NCBI RefSeq assembly: GCF_024749165.1
Contig: NZ_CP087190.1
Span: 4,871,501-4,935,500 of the forward strand
Source of the DNA: Pseudomonas sp. B21-023
Lineage (GTDB): Bacteria > Pseudomonadota > Gammaproteobacteria > Pseudomonadales > Pseudomonadaceae
Direction: 5' to 3'
Length of the DNA stretch: 64,000 nt
Made by a program: the position numbers and the translations under genes. Positions 15,401 through 23,733 of the stretch are shown here, in pieces (the first letter of the stretch is position 1; every line of letters begins with the position of its first letter). The notes under the pieces are model-generated. The model was not told where the DNA came from, made no database searches, and saw nothing but the letters and a program-made list of their open reading frames with translations.

Positions 15401-16102
15401 CTACAGCGAACCGATTGGCGTTGCGGATTGGCTTGCACGGTGGCGCACTTGCTCCGGGCCCAGGGCCCGGAGCAAGTGCAAGGGCTGTTGGCAATGGAAC
15501 TGCGGCCGCTGCTCGAGCAAGGCTTGCCACACCCCGTAGCCCCAACCGACGGCGGCAGCGGGCATGCCGGCGGCCTTGGCGGTCAACAGGTCGATGGGGG
15601 TATCGCCGACGAACAGGCAGTGGCCTGGGTCGATGCCCAGCCGTTTAGCGGCCCGCAGCGCGATGTCCGGTGCCGGCTTGAGCCGCTCGCCGGGACGATG
15701 GCCCAGCACCGCGCCAAATCGCTGCGCGGGCAGCAGCCCTTGCACGACACGCTCGGCGAGCGGGTGGGCTTTGTTGGTGACGACGGCCATGGGCAACCCT
15801 TTGCCGGCAATCGTCTCGATCAGGTCGACACAACCGGGGAACGCTCGGGAACGCTGGACCAGGTTGTCGTGATAACAGCTGCTGTAGTCGTCATGCAGGC
15901 GTTGGCGTTGCTCGGCGTCGAGGCCGACCGCGGCCCGCTCGAGCATCGCCGACACACCGCCACCGATCATGCCGCGCACCTCATCCGGCTGCAGCGCGCG
16001 CAGCCCGTGCAGAGTCAGCACATGATTCAGGCACCAGGCAATATCAGGCAGGGTATCGACCAAGGTGCCGTCCAGGTCGAACAGAACCGCGCGTATGTCC
16101 AT
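15401..16102 (-). CDS. HAD-superfamily phosphatase (phosphoglycolate phosphatase-like)
   Basis: 233 aa from ATG 16102, 11 bases after the stop of the upstream isocyanide synthase gene; a start at 16138 would overlap that gene and lose the usual beginning. Motif I is VLFDLDGTLVDT (nucleophile Asp 9, Asp 11), motif II VVTNKA, Lys in GERLKPAPD, and motif IV FVGDTPIDLLTA. A C1-type helical cap lies between motifs I and II, as in Gph/MupP phosphatases of small sugar phosphates. Its place inside the isonitrile operon suggests it acts on a phosphorylated precursor or by-product of the ribulose-5-phosphate-dependent isocyanide reaction. That role is inference; housekeeping 2-phosphoglycolate salvage is the alternative. 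Confidence 0.82.
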   Translation of the reverse strand: MDIRAVLFDLDGTLVDTLPDIAWCLNHVLTLHGLRALQPDEVRGMIGGGVSAMLERAAVGLDAEQRQRLHDDYSSCYHDNLVQRSRAFPGCVDLIETIAGKGLPMAVVTNKAHPLAERVVQGLLPAQRFGAVLGHRPGERLKPAPDIALRAAKRLGIDPGHCLFVGDTPIDLLTAKAAGMPAAAVGWGYGVWQALLEQRPQFHCQQPLHLLRALGPEQVRHRASQSATPIGSL

Positions 16103-16113
16103 TGGCGCCACCC

Positions 16114-17106
16114 TCACTGTGCGCTGGCGTAGTGGCAAGGCCGGCCACGGCGGAATACCAGCCGGCTGTAACGCTCATCGACATTGCTGCGTCGGTCGAG
16201 GGTCACCACGCCACGGCGCTTGATCGCCACCGAATGCCAGGGGGTGCGCCACAGGTCGCTGGTCGGCACCAGGCGGATGCCGATCTTGCTCGATACCGCC
16301 AACTGCGGGTGAATCGACAGGCGCAGGCAATGCGGATAGCGCGCTTGCAGCAACGCACTCCAGGCCTCACTACGCTGGATCACCCGCTGGGAGGCGGGCT
16401 TGGCCGCCTTCTTCACCGCGTTCATGCTCATGCCTTCGAACTCCACCAGCCCGGCGTAGTCCTCGGCGAGGAAACGATGGATGCCGCAGTACATCAAGCG
16501 CATGTGCTCCTCGTCCTCGAAGCGCTGCTGCAGGGCGCGCAGCGACTGGCCATGCTCGATCATCAGCTCTTCGCGCATGGAGTCCAGGCAGCCCAGTTGC
16601 GGATAGGCATCCTTGAGGTCGAACAAGGTGAAACGGCCGGGATAGTGCTGGCCGGCATAGCGCTGGATATCGTCGGTGTAGGCCTGGACATGGGCATCGG
16701 GCACCCGCACCAGGTCGGCGAAGACATAGCCGTCCGAGCAGATGTGAATGACCGCACCGGGGGCATGCAATGCGCGGATTTCCTCAGCCAGGCGATTCAG
16801 CTCGTCGATGGCATGGTGCTCTGCCAGGTCGGGGAGCGGGCCGAGGGTCTTCTGGCGGTTGGGCGACTTGCCGGGGAAGGCCGGGAGGACCATCTCCACA
16901 GGCAGGCCGCGCTCGACGGCCTGCAGCACCTTGGGCAGGTGCGGGGCGAGCACGGCATCGCCCAGCGCGTCATCCTGCCCGGGGGCCAGGCTGCGCCGAC
17001 GAAACAGGCATTCGAGGATGGCCAACGCGGTATCGGTGTTGGCGCAGGCATGGCGTTGGCGCAGCGAAGCCGCGCACGCCGAAGGAGCGAAGCTCGATTC
17101 GGTCAT
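16114..17106 (-). CDS. Isocyanide synthase, PvcA/IsnA/Dit1 family
   Basis: 330 aa, the same size as P. aeruginosa PvcA (about 328 aa). The family signature is MVLPAFPGKSPN near residues 72-83, then KTLGPLPDLAEHHAIDELNRL and HICSDGYVFADLVRVPD. Family members build an isonitrile on tyrosine, tryptophan or another amino acid, with ribulose 5-phosphate supplying the carbon. Start ATG 17106 has AAGGAC seven bases upstream. It is the first gene of the operon isocyanide synthase, HAD phosphatase, synthase-dioxygenase fusion. It is diverged from the synthase domain of the fusion protein, so the pair is not a recent duplication. It probably acts in the cytosol. The substrate is unknown; no NRPS or transporter lies nearby. 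Confidence 0.85.
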   Translation of the reverse strand: MTESSFAPSACAASLRQRHACANTDTALAILECLFRRRSLAPGQDDALGDAVLAPHLPKVLQAVERGLPVEMVLPAFPGKSPNRQKTLGPLPDLAEHHAIDELNRLAEEIRALHAPGAVIHICSDGYVFADLVRVPDAHVQAYTDDIQRYAGQHYPGRFTLFDLKDAYPQLGCLDSMREELMIEHGQSLRALQQRFEDEEHMRLMYCGIHRFLAEDYAGLVEFEGMSMNAVKKAAKPASQRVIQRSEAWSALLQARYPHCLRLSIHPQLAVSSKIGIRLVPTSDLWRTPWHSVAIKRRGVVTLDRRSNVDERYSRLVFRRGRPCHYASAQ

Positions 17107-17125
17107 GGAACAGTCCTTGTCATGT

Positions 17126-17217
17126 GGATCGATCCGAATGGATCGTGGCCTACCTTGGCCTACAGGTCATCCTGACCTGCGGCGCATAACATCCGGCAAA
17201 GGACATGGCGCTGTCAA
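17126..17217 (-). promoter_or_regulatory. Promoter/operator region of the isonitrile operon
   Basis: Within the 140 bases upstream of the operon are a perfect palindrome GGATCGATCC (17126-17135), a direct repeat GGCCTAC at 17147 and 17157 (10-bp period), and an inverted repeat CAGGTCA-TCC-TGACCTG (17163-17179). A TTGACA hexamer on the minus strand (17217-17212) may be the -35. The best -10 is poor at 17-bp spacing (TGTTAT at 20 bp), as expected for an activated promoter. Confidence 0.45.
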
Positions 17218-17244
17218 CTGCCCTTCGAATGAATTTTCCGAGAC

Positions 17245-17275
17245 AAAAAAAAACGCCCCGGCAAGCCGGGGCGTC
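17245..17275 (-). terminator. Rho-independent terminator of the cyo operon
   Basis: On the minus strand a GC-rich stem (ACGCCCCGGC / GCCGGGGCGT) with a short loop is followed by nine T residues, 18 bases past the cyoE stop. Confidence 0.9.
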
Positions 17276-17293
17276 TTGTGCAGCAGCGGTGTT

Positions 17294-18181
17294 TCAGCGT
17301 GCGTAGGTCATCAGCACGTCGGCCGCGGTCTGGCTGTCCACGCCCATCATCACGCTCAGGGCAGTGACGGTGAGGATGGAGAAGCCAAACACCTTGCGCG
17401 CCCACTTGCTGTCGTCCTCGGCCTTGTAGCCGCCCCAGGCCATGTACAGCCAGTACAGGCCCATGGCGGCCGCCACGGCGAGATAACCCAGGCCGGCGTA
17501 GCCGCCGAGGGTCAGCATCAGGGTGGCGAGCACAAAGGCCAGCACGTACAGCACGATCTGCTTCTTCGCCGCGAGGATACCGCGCGCCACCGGCAGGACC
17601 GGGATGTTGGCGGCGCTGTAGTCCTTGAAGCGGAAGATGGCGATGGCAAAGCTGTGCGGCATCTGCCACAGGCTGAACATCACCAGCAGCGTGAACGCGG
17701 CCAGGTCGAAGCTGTTGCTCACGGCGCAGTAGCCGATCACCGGAGGCATGGCACCGGACAGGCTGCCGACCAGGGTGCCGTGCACCGATTTGCGCTTGAG
17801 CCACAGGCTGTAGAAGCCGACGTAGACCACGAAGCCAACCAGGGCGCAGAACGCCGACAGCGGGTTGGCCTGGACATACAGCAAGCTGAAACCCGCCACC
17901 CCGAGCAGGGTGGCGTAGATCAGCGCCAGGGGCAGCGACATGCCGCCCTGGACCATGACGCGGTTCTTGGTGCGCTCCATCTTGTGGTCGATGTCACGGT
18001 CGATGCAGTTGTTGAACACGCATCCGGACGCGACCACCAGGGACGTACCGATCACCACCGCCAGGAACAGGGCGAAATCCACATGCCCCTTGGCGGCAAG
18101 GAAGAAACCGCCTGCCACGGAAAGCACGTTACCGAAAATGATCCCCGGTTTGGTGATTTGGATAAAGTGCTTCACGGACAT
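17294..18181 (-). CDS. cyoE: Protoheme IX farnesyltransferase (haem O synthase)
   Basis: 295 aa, full length for the CyoE/UbiA family. It farnesylates haem B to haem O, needed by the bo3 oxidase. It is polytopic with about nine hydrophobic segments. The polyprenyl-diphosphate motif NNCIDRDIDHKMERT follows the second segment, and the start ITKPGIIFGN is typical. It is the last gene of the cyo operon, 11 bases after cyoD and followed by a strong terminator at 17245. Confidence 0.95.
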   Translation of the reverse strand: MSVKHFIQITKPGIIFGNVLSVAGGFFLAAKGHVDFALFLAVVIGTSLVVASGCVFNNCIDRDIDHKMERTKNRVMVQGGMSLPLALIYATLLGVAGFSLLYVQANPLSAFCALVGFVVYVGFYSLWLKRKSVHGTLVGSLSGAMPPVIGYCAVSNSFDLAAFTLLVMFSLWQMPHSFAIAIFRFKDYSAANIPVLPVARGILAAKKQIVLYVLAFVLATLMLTLGGYAGLGYLAVAAAMGLYWLYMAWGGYKAEDDSKWARKVFGFSILTVTALSVMMGVDSQTAADVLMTYAR

Positions 18182-18192
18182 GCAGTCTTACC

Positions 18193-18525
18193 TCACTTGG
18201 CCAGCATTTCGAAGTGGATGCTGAACATGATCCACAGCGACAGGCCGACCAGCAGTGCAATTACCAGAACGGTGAACAGGAACGTCGACACGTTGGAGCG
18301 CTGCTCTTTCGAGCGGTCCATGTGCAGGAAGTACACGAGGTGCACCACCACCTGGATGACGGCCATGGCCACCACGATCAGGACGGTCAGGTTCTTCGGC
18401 AGGCTTGGGTACATCACCAGGCCGAACGGGATCGCGGTCAGGATGATCGACAGTACAAAGCCGATCATGTAGGACTTCACGCTACCGTGATTGCCTTCGT
18501 GATGAGTGTCGTGTGCGCTAGCCAT
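18193..18525 (-). CDS. cyoD: Cytochrome bo3 ubiquinol oxidase subunit IV
   Basis: 110 aa with a His-rich N-terminus (ASAHDTHHEGNHG) and three membrane helices (around 18-37, 45-65 and 80-103). The motif VHLVYFLHMD is typical of CyoD. The subunit has no redox centre and assists assembly of subunit I. It overlaps the cyoC stop by one base, as expected for a coupled operon. Confidence 0.95.
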   Translation of the reverse strand: MASAHDTHHEGNHGSVKSYMIGFVLSIILTAIPFGLVMYPSLPKNLTVLIVVAMAVIQVVVHLVYFLHMDRSKEQRSNVSTFLFTVLVIALLVGLSLWIMFSIHFEMLAK

Positions 18526-19148
18526 TACAGAACCCCCAGCAGGTAGACGACGGTGAACACGCAGATCCAGACCACGTCCAGGAAGTGCCAGAACAGGCTC
18601 AGGCAGCTCATGCGGGTCTTGGCGGTCGGCGTGATGCCGTGCTTGTTGATCTGGTACATCATGATTGCCATCCAGATCAGACCGGCAGTCACGTGCAGGC
18701 CGTGGGTACCGACCAGCGCGAAGAACGCCGACAGGAAGCCACTGCGCTGCGGGCCGTAGCCTTCGGCGATCAGGTGATGGAACTCATAGATTTCCATCGC
18801 GATGAAGCCTGCACCGAACAGGAAGGTCACAGCCAACCAGCCCAGTACACCTGCCTTGTTGCCGGCGAACATCTTCAGCATGGCGAAGCCGAAGGTGATC
18901 GAGGACAGCAGCAGGAACGCGGTTTCGACCAGCACGAAGTCGAGCTGGAAGATGTCGTGACCCGACGGGCCGCCGGCGAAACCGCCGGACAGCACCGCGT
19001 AGGTGGCGAAGAGCGACGCAAACAGGATGCAGTCGGTCATCAGGTACAGCCAGAAACCGAGTACGGTCATCTGGCCCGAGTCGTGGTGGTGGTCATCGTG
19101 CGCATGGTCATGACCATGCGCGCCACCGTGGATTACTTGACTGGACAT
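18525..19148 (-). CDS. cyoC: Cytochrome bo3 ubiquinol oxidase subunit III
   Basis: 207 aa with five membrane helices and a cytoplasmic His-rich head (GGAHGHDHAHDDHHHD). FWHFLDVVWICVF at the C-terminal end is the subunit III signature. It forms the core oxidase with CyoA and CyoB. It starts three bases after the cyoB stop. Confidence 0.96.
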   Translation of the reverse strand: MSSQVIHGGAHGHDHAHDDHHHDSGQMTVLGFWLYLMTDCILFASLFATYAVLSGGFAGGPSGHDIFQLDFVLVETAFLLLSSITFGFAMLKMFAGNKAGVLGWLAVTFLFGAGFIAMEIYEFHHLIAEGYGPQRSGFLSAFFALVGTHGLHVTAGLIWMAIMMYQINKHGITPTAKTRMSCLSLFWHFLDVVWICVFTVVYLLGVL

Positions 19149-19151
19149 TGA

Positions 19152-21173
19152 TTACACCCGTTCAAACGATTCGACACGTGCGCCGCCGGCAGGCAGTGCA
19201 CCAGCGTTGGCCAGCGCTTTCATGCGCTCGCCTTCGATGCGCGCCACTTCTTCGGCCGGCACCATGTAGCCCTGGTCGTCACGCGCGGCGTGGCGAACGA
19301 AGACAGCGATGGTCGCAACCAGGCTCGCACCCACCAGCCACCAGATGTGCCAGATGAAGGCGAAGCCGAACACGGTCAGCAACAGACCCATGAACAGACC
19401 GGTGGAGGTGTTGCTCGGCATGTGGATCGCTTCGTACTTGGCCGGAGCCTTGTATGCAGCGCCGGCTTGCTTGGCTTCGTGCCAGGCGTCCAGGCCAACG
19501 TGCTCAGGCATGTGGGCGAAGTTGTAGAACGGAGGTGGCGACGAAGTCGACCATTCCAGGGTACGGCCGCCCCATGGGTCGCCGGTGACGTCCATGTTGT
19601 CCTTGCGATCGCGAACCGAGACGTAGATCTGGATCAGCTGGCAGGCGATACCGAACAGGATCAGCACGGCGCCGACCACGGCTACGTACAGGTAGGGTTC
19701 CCACAGCGGGTTGTCGGAGTGGTTCAGACGACGGGTCATGCCCATGAAGCCCAGGGCGTACAGCGGCATGAACGCTACGTAGAAGCCGGAGATCCAGAAC
19801 CAGAAGGCAGCCTTGCCCCACTTCTCGTTCAGGGTGAAACCGAAGGCTTTCGGGAACCAGAACGCGAAGCCGGCGATGTAGCCGAATACCGCGCCACCGA
19901 TGATCACGTTGTGGAAGTGGGCGATCACGAACAGGCTGTTGTGCAGAACGAAGTCAGCACCTGGAACAGCCAGCAGAACGCCGGTCATGCCACCGATGGA
20001 GAAGGTGACCATGAAGCCCAGGGTCCACATGATCGGCGCGGTGAAGCGCAGACGGCCCTGGTAGATGGTGAACAGCCAGTTGAACAGCTTCACACCGGTC
20101 GGAATGGAGATCAGCATCGTCGCCAGGCCGAAGAAGGTGTTGACGCTGGCGCCGGCACCCATGGTGAAGAAGTGGTGCAGCCAGACCGCAAAGCCGAGGA
20201 TGGCGATCGCGCCCGATGCGTAGATCATCGAGTGGTGACCGAACAGGCGCTTGCCTGCGAAGGTCGAGGTAACTTCCGAGAACACGCCGAAGGCCGGCAG
20301 GATCAGGATGTAGACCTCAGGGTGACCCCACGCCCAGAACAGGTTGACGTACATCATCGGGTTCCCACCAAGCTCGTTGGTGAAAATGTGGAAGTCCAGA
20401 TAACGGTCAACAGTCAGCAGTGCGAGTGCGGCGGTCAGGATCGGGAACGAAGCGACGATCAGCACGTTGGCCCAGGTGCAGGTCCAGGTGAAGATCGGCA
20501 TGTCCATCAGCTTCATGCCAGGGGCGCGCATCTTCATCACGGTGACGAGGAAGTTCACGCCGGTAAGCGTCGTACCCAGGCCTGATAGCTGTAGCGCCCA
20601 GATGTAGTAGTCGACACCCACCCCAGGGCTGTACTGGATACCCGCGAGCGGCGGATAGGCAACCCAGCCGGTCTTGGCGAATTCACCAACACCCAGCGAA
20701 ATGTTGACCAGCAGCACGCCTGCCAGCAGCAGGTAGAAGCTCAGGGAGTTCAGGAACGGGAAGGCAACGTCACGTGCACCGATCTGCAGAGGAACCGCAA
20801 GGTTCATCAGGCCGGTGAAGAACGGCATCGCCATGAAGATGATCATGATCACACCGTGGGCGGTGAAGATCTGGTCATAGTGTTCAGGCGGCAGGTAGCC
20901 TTCGGAGCCACCGGTGGCGGCGGCCAGCTGGGTACGCATCATGATCGCGTCGGCGAAGCCGCGCAGCAGCATGACCATAGCGACGATGATGTACATCACG
21001 CCGATTTTCTTGTGGTCGACCGTGGTCAGCCACTCGGTCCACAAGTAGGTCCACTTGCGGAAATAGGTGATGGCACCAACGACAGCGAGACCACCGAGCG
21101 CGATCATGGCAAGCGTCACCATGACTATCGGCTCGTGATACGGTATCGCCTCCAGAGTTAATTTACCGAACAT
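19152..21173 (-). CDS. cyoB: Cytochrome bo3 ubiquinol oxidase subunit I
   Basis: 673 aa, full length. It carries haem b, haem o3 and CuB and couples quinol oxidation and O2 reduction to proton pumping. Visible signatures are TAHGVIMIIF (haem ligand His), WAWGHPEVYILILPAFG (CuB His and the cross-linked His-Tyr), LHHFFTMG and VIAHFHNVIIGG (haem/CuB His pair). There are about 15 membrane helices. It starts three bases after cyoA. Confidence 0.97.
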   Translation of the reverse strand: MFGKLTLEAIPYHEPIVMVTLAMIALGGLAVVGAITYFRKWTYLWTEWLTTVDHKKIGVMYIIVAMVMLLRGFADAIMMRTQLAAATGGSEGYLPPEHYDQIFTAHGVIMIIFMAMPFFTGLMNLAVPLQIGARDVAFPFLNSLSFYLLLAGVLLVNISLGVGEFAKTGWVAYPPLAGIQYSPGVGVDYYIWALQLSGLGTTLTGVNFLVTVMKMRAPGMKLMDMPIFTWTCTWANVLIVASFPILTAALALLTVDRYLDFHIFTNELGGNPMMYVNLFWAWGHPEVYILILPAFGVFSEVTSTFAGKRLFGHHSMIYASGAIAILGFAVWLHHFFTMGAGASVNTFFGLATMLISIPTGVKLFNWLFTIYQGRLRFTAPIMWTLGFMVTFSIGGMTGVLLAVPGADFVLHNSLFVIAHFHNVIIGGAVFGYIAGFAFWFPKAFGFTLNEKWGKAAFWFWISGFYVAFMPLYALGFMGMTRRLNHSDNPLWEPYLYVAVVGAVLILFGIACQLIQIYVSVRDRKDNMDVTGDPWGGRTLEWSTSSPPPFYNFAHMPEHVGLDAWHEAKQAGAAYKAPAKYEAIHMPSNTSTGLFMGLLLTVFGFAFIWHIWWLVGASLVATIAVFVRHAARDDQGYMVPAEEVARIEGERMKALANAGALPAGGARVESFERV

Positions 21174-21176
21174 CTC

Positions 21177-22121
21177 TTACTCCTCTGCACCGGCAGCTGG
21201 TTGCATACTCGATTCCACACCCTTGGTAGTGGCCAGGTCTTTGCTGCCTGCTTCTTCGTGGTTCGGACGACCGCGGTTCATGCCTTCGTACTTGTCGACG
21301 ATGCGCTGGAACTGGTCAGCCGGAGCCTCGCTGTACAGCGCGACTGGGTTGTTTTCGCTTGCTTTGGCCAAGGCGTCGTATTCGGCCTGGTCCAGTTTCT
21401 TCGGCGAAGCCTTCACTTCAGCGACCCATGCATCGAAGTCGGCTTGCGAAGTGGCGGTTGCCTTGAATTTCATACCGGTGAAGCCGGCGCCGCTGTAGTT
21501 GGCGGAGATACCGTCGAACTCACCGTTCTCGTTGGCGATCAGGTGCAGTTTGGTGGTCATGCCAGCCATGGCGTAGATCTGGCCACCCAGGCCCGGGATG
21601 AAGAAGGAGTTCATCACGGCGTCGGAGGTGACACGGAAGTTGACCGGGGTGTTGGCCGGGAAGACGATCTTGTTGACCGTGGCGATGCCCTGTTCCGGGT
21701 AGATGAACAGCCATTTCCAGTCCAGCGCGACCACGTCGATCTGCACCGGTTTCACATCGGAATCCAGTGGACGGTACGGGTCCAGCTTGTGGGTGGAGTG
21801 GTAGGTGAAGTAACCCAGGGCGATGATGATCAGGATCGGGATGATCCACACCGCGGCCTCGATCTTGGTCGAGTGCGACCAGTCGGGGGTGTAGGTGGCG
21901 GCCTTGTTGGACGCGCGATACTTCCAGGCGAACGCAAGAGTCATGATGATCACGGGCACGACCACCAGCAGCATCAGGCCGGTGGCGATCAGGATCAGGT
22001 TCTTCTGCTCAATGCCGACCTGGCCCTTCGGATCGAGCAGGGTCCAGTTGCACCCACTGAGTAAAAGCATGCCTAAAAAGGGCAATATGCCAAACAGTCT
22101 GGGGTAACGCTTTTTACTCAT
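21177..22121 (-). CDS. cyoA: Cytochrome bo3 ubiquinol oxidase subunit II (lipoprotein)
   Basis: 314 aa. A lipoprotein signal ends in the lipobox LLSGCN, followed by two membrane helices and a periplasmic cupredoxin-like domain (VVALDWKWLFIYPEQGIATVN, FFIPGLGGQIYAMAGM). The CuA ligand cysteines of cytochrome c oxidases are absent, which identifies a quinol oxidase. ATG 22121 is preceded by AGAGGTCGTGAG. First gene of cyoABCDE. The C-terminal tail is Asn/Glu-rich. Confidence 0.96.
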   Translation of the reverse strand: MSKKRYPRLFGILPFLGMLLLSGCNWTLLDPKGQVGIEQKNLILIATGLMLLVVVPVIIMTLAFAWKYRASNKAATYTPDWSHSTKIEAAVWIIPILIIIALGYFTYHSTHKLDPYRPLDSDVKPVQIDVVALDWKWLFIYPEQGIATVNKIVFPANTPVNFRVTSDAVMNSFFIPGLGGQIYAMAGMTTKLHLIANENGEFDGISANYSGAGFTGMKFKATATSQADFDAWVAEVKASPKKLDQAEYDALAKASENNPVALYSEAPADQFQRIVDKYEGMNRGRPNHEEAGSKDLATTKGVESSMQPAAGAEE

Positions 22122-22500
22122 CTCACGACCTCTAGATCAGCTTGCTTCAATGCAATTTGTGTTTTGGTAGCCAACACTTCGTCCTGCCAAGTGCGGCAAT
22201 TGGCGCCCGTACTCGCCCCTGCCAGGGATCCGACTGCTGGATCTTGGCGTCAAGCGGGTTGGCGGTGCTTATGGTTTCGTAGGCAACAGGCCTGTGCTTC
22301 AGACCAAGTCCATTTGGTGCGGGAAAACGCGGAGGGGTGTCCGCCCGGTATCGCCGTTGGGCGAAACTTGTCGAAGTCAGCAAATGGAAAGCGCTGCGGC
22401 TCCCATCAATCCTGCGACTCGCAAGCAGTGCCGAACGGAAATTGGGGGCGATTGTAGATAGGTCGCCCCACGATGACTATGACTTATTGAGCAACAGTCT

Positions 22501-22529
22501 TTTACAGAATGCGTAACAATACTGGTCAA
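22501..22529 (-). promoter_or_regulatory. Candidate sigma-70 promoter for the cyo operon
   Basis: On the minus strand TTGACC (22529-22524) and TGTAAA (22506-22501) are 17 bases apart, giving a 5' leader of about 370 bases before cyoA. The rest of the 560-base gap 22122-22681 holds no convincing gene: short open frames there lack ribosome sites. No clear ANR box was found. Confidence 0.4.
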
Positions 22530-22681
22530 AAAATCAACTTCGCGACAGTTTGTCGCACCCTGCGCAGTAGCCCTGAAACCCTTGCCGCGCAAGGGCTGGT
22601 GGCTGACCTGGATCAATCATCGGTGGCCATTTGCAGCTTATCTCGCCGCGCAATAGACCCAGGTCAATTCGGGACTTTGGT

Positions 22682-23188
22682 CTAAGCGCGGCGACGGTTT
22701 CGATAGATGCCCAGGGGCACCAGGACCGCCGTCAGCACGAACGCCACCAGCGCCCATTGCGCGAGGGACAGGCCAAGGATCGGTGGGTAGGGCGTGGAAC
22801 AGAACCCATCGACCTGGAACGCCAGCGGCCAGAGCTTGGCCAGCGGCAGGTCGTCGACGATGGGCTGCAAGGTGTCGATACCGCAGCTGACCATCGGGTT
22901 TGCGAGTATATACACATGATTGCCGGCGGCAACGATGCCACCGATGGCGCTGAGCACCACCAGCGCCTCGAAGAACGTCAGGCTACGGCGCCCGGGCATG
23001 GCGGCGGCGATGAAGGCGAAGATCGCGATGAACAGCAAGGCATAGCGCTGCAGGATGCACAGCGGGCAAGGTGCCTCGCCCAGCACCACCTGCATGTACA
23101 GGGCGCCCCCGATCAGCGCCAGGCAGATCACGCCGAGGAGCACCAGAAAGCGCCGTTCCCGATTCAGGCGCGATGAGAGTTCGTTCAT
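22682..23188 (-). CDS. dsbB: Disulfide bond formation protein DsbB
   Basis: 168 aa with four membrane helices. The first redox pair is in APCPLCILQRYA, the quinone-proximal CxxC. The second pair lies in the second periplasmic loop (VSCGIDT and GFCSTPYPP). DsbB reoxidises DsbA by passing electrons to ubiquinone. It lies upstream of and co-oriented with cyo, but a 560-base gap separates them. This suits the function because DsbB electrons reach oxygen through terminal oxidases. Confidence 0.94.
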   Translation of the reverse strand: MNELSSRLNRERRFLVLLGVICLALIGGALYMQVVLGEAPCPLCILQRYALLFIAIFAFIAAAMPGRRSLTFFEALVVLSAIGGIVAAGNHVYILANPMVSCGIDTLQPIVDDLPLAKLWPLAFQVDGFCSTPYPPILGLSLAQWALVAFVLTAVLVPLGIYRNRRRA

Positions 23189-23432
23189 TGCCGATTCCTT
23201 CGATGGAGAGTGACAGCGCGGGCTGCCCGAGGGGCGCCCAGTCTACACGCTGGAGATGACCTTTGAATGCATCGAGCGGGGGCGTGCGCGGCTATCCACT
23301 GATGACCTAGGACCGAGCGGGTCGGTTTCGGTTCACTGACGCGCGTGAAAAATGCGCCAGCCCGGTGCCGGGCAGGAGCAGGCCCCTCGACACCTGGGAG
23401 TGAAGGATACAGTGATTAAAGGAGGATTAAAG

Positions 23433-23624
23433 ATGAAAGCGGGTGTAACCGCGTTCACCGCTTCCTTATATAGAAGATCGGTTAGGCCCAATCGCTGCGG
23501 TTCGGCGCTCGGCCAGGCCGACAGCACCGAATGTCATCGCCCGCTTCGTTCTCGATTACCCACGGCCGGGAACATCTGCGTACTGACGGCCCGACAGAAC
23601 GCCGAACCGCAGCGATTGGGATGA
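23433..23624 (+). CDS. Candidate small ORF overlapping an inverted-repeat element
   Basis: 63 codons starting at ATG 23433 directly after a strong ribosome site (AAAGGAGGATTAAAG). The product begins MKAGVTAFTASLYRRS, is basic and Cys-containing, and has no recognisable domain or signal peptide. Its second half is encoded across the 134-bp inverted-repeat element at 23487-23620, and its last codons come from the right arm. It may be a real small protein, or the strong site may belong to a sequence whose coding end was replaced by a mobile element. Confidence 0.4.
   Translation: MKAGVTAFTASLYRRSVRPNRCGSALGQADSTECHRPLRSRLPTAGNICVLTARQNAEPQRLG
23487..23620. repeat. 134-bp element bounded by 21-bp perfect inverted repeats
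   Basis: Left arm 23487-23507 (CCCAATCGCTGCGG...) and right arm 23600-23620 are exact reverse complements around a 92-base loop. No target duplication is evident. It could be a non-autonomous mobile element or a structured RNA. Confidence 0.6.
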
Positions 23625-23643
23625 ATTACTCGTAGCCTGTCCC

Positions 23644-23718
23644 GGCCCCATCGCCGGCAAGCCGGCTCCCACAGGTATCGCTGAACCCTGTGGGAGCCGG
23701 CTTGCCGGCGATGGGGCC
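23644..23718. repeat. Inverted REP pair after hmp
   Basis: A perfect 31-bp inverted repeat containing the core GCCGGCAAGCCGGCTCCCAC, with a 13-base loop. It starts 16 bases past the hmp stop and may serve as its 3' boundary. Confidence 0.88.
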
Positions 23719-23733
23719 AGCCAGGCCTATCGC

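Noticed and set aside
15379..15438. Longer N-terminus for the fused isonitrile enzyme
   Set aside because: It would overlap the end of the HAD gene; the extra residues are unlike the family and lack a ribosome site, while ATG 15378 has AAGGAAG.
22147..22383. 78-codon open frame between cyoA and dsbB
   Set aside because: No ribosome site, no domain and overlap with the probable cyo leader; likely chance.
23481..23620. GTTAGGC next to the 21-bp inverted repeat as an integron attC site
   Set aside because: The matching RYYYAAC core is absent at the other end and the arms are perfectly complementary, unlike imperfect attC arms. No integrase is near.
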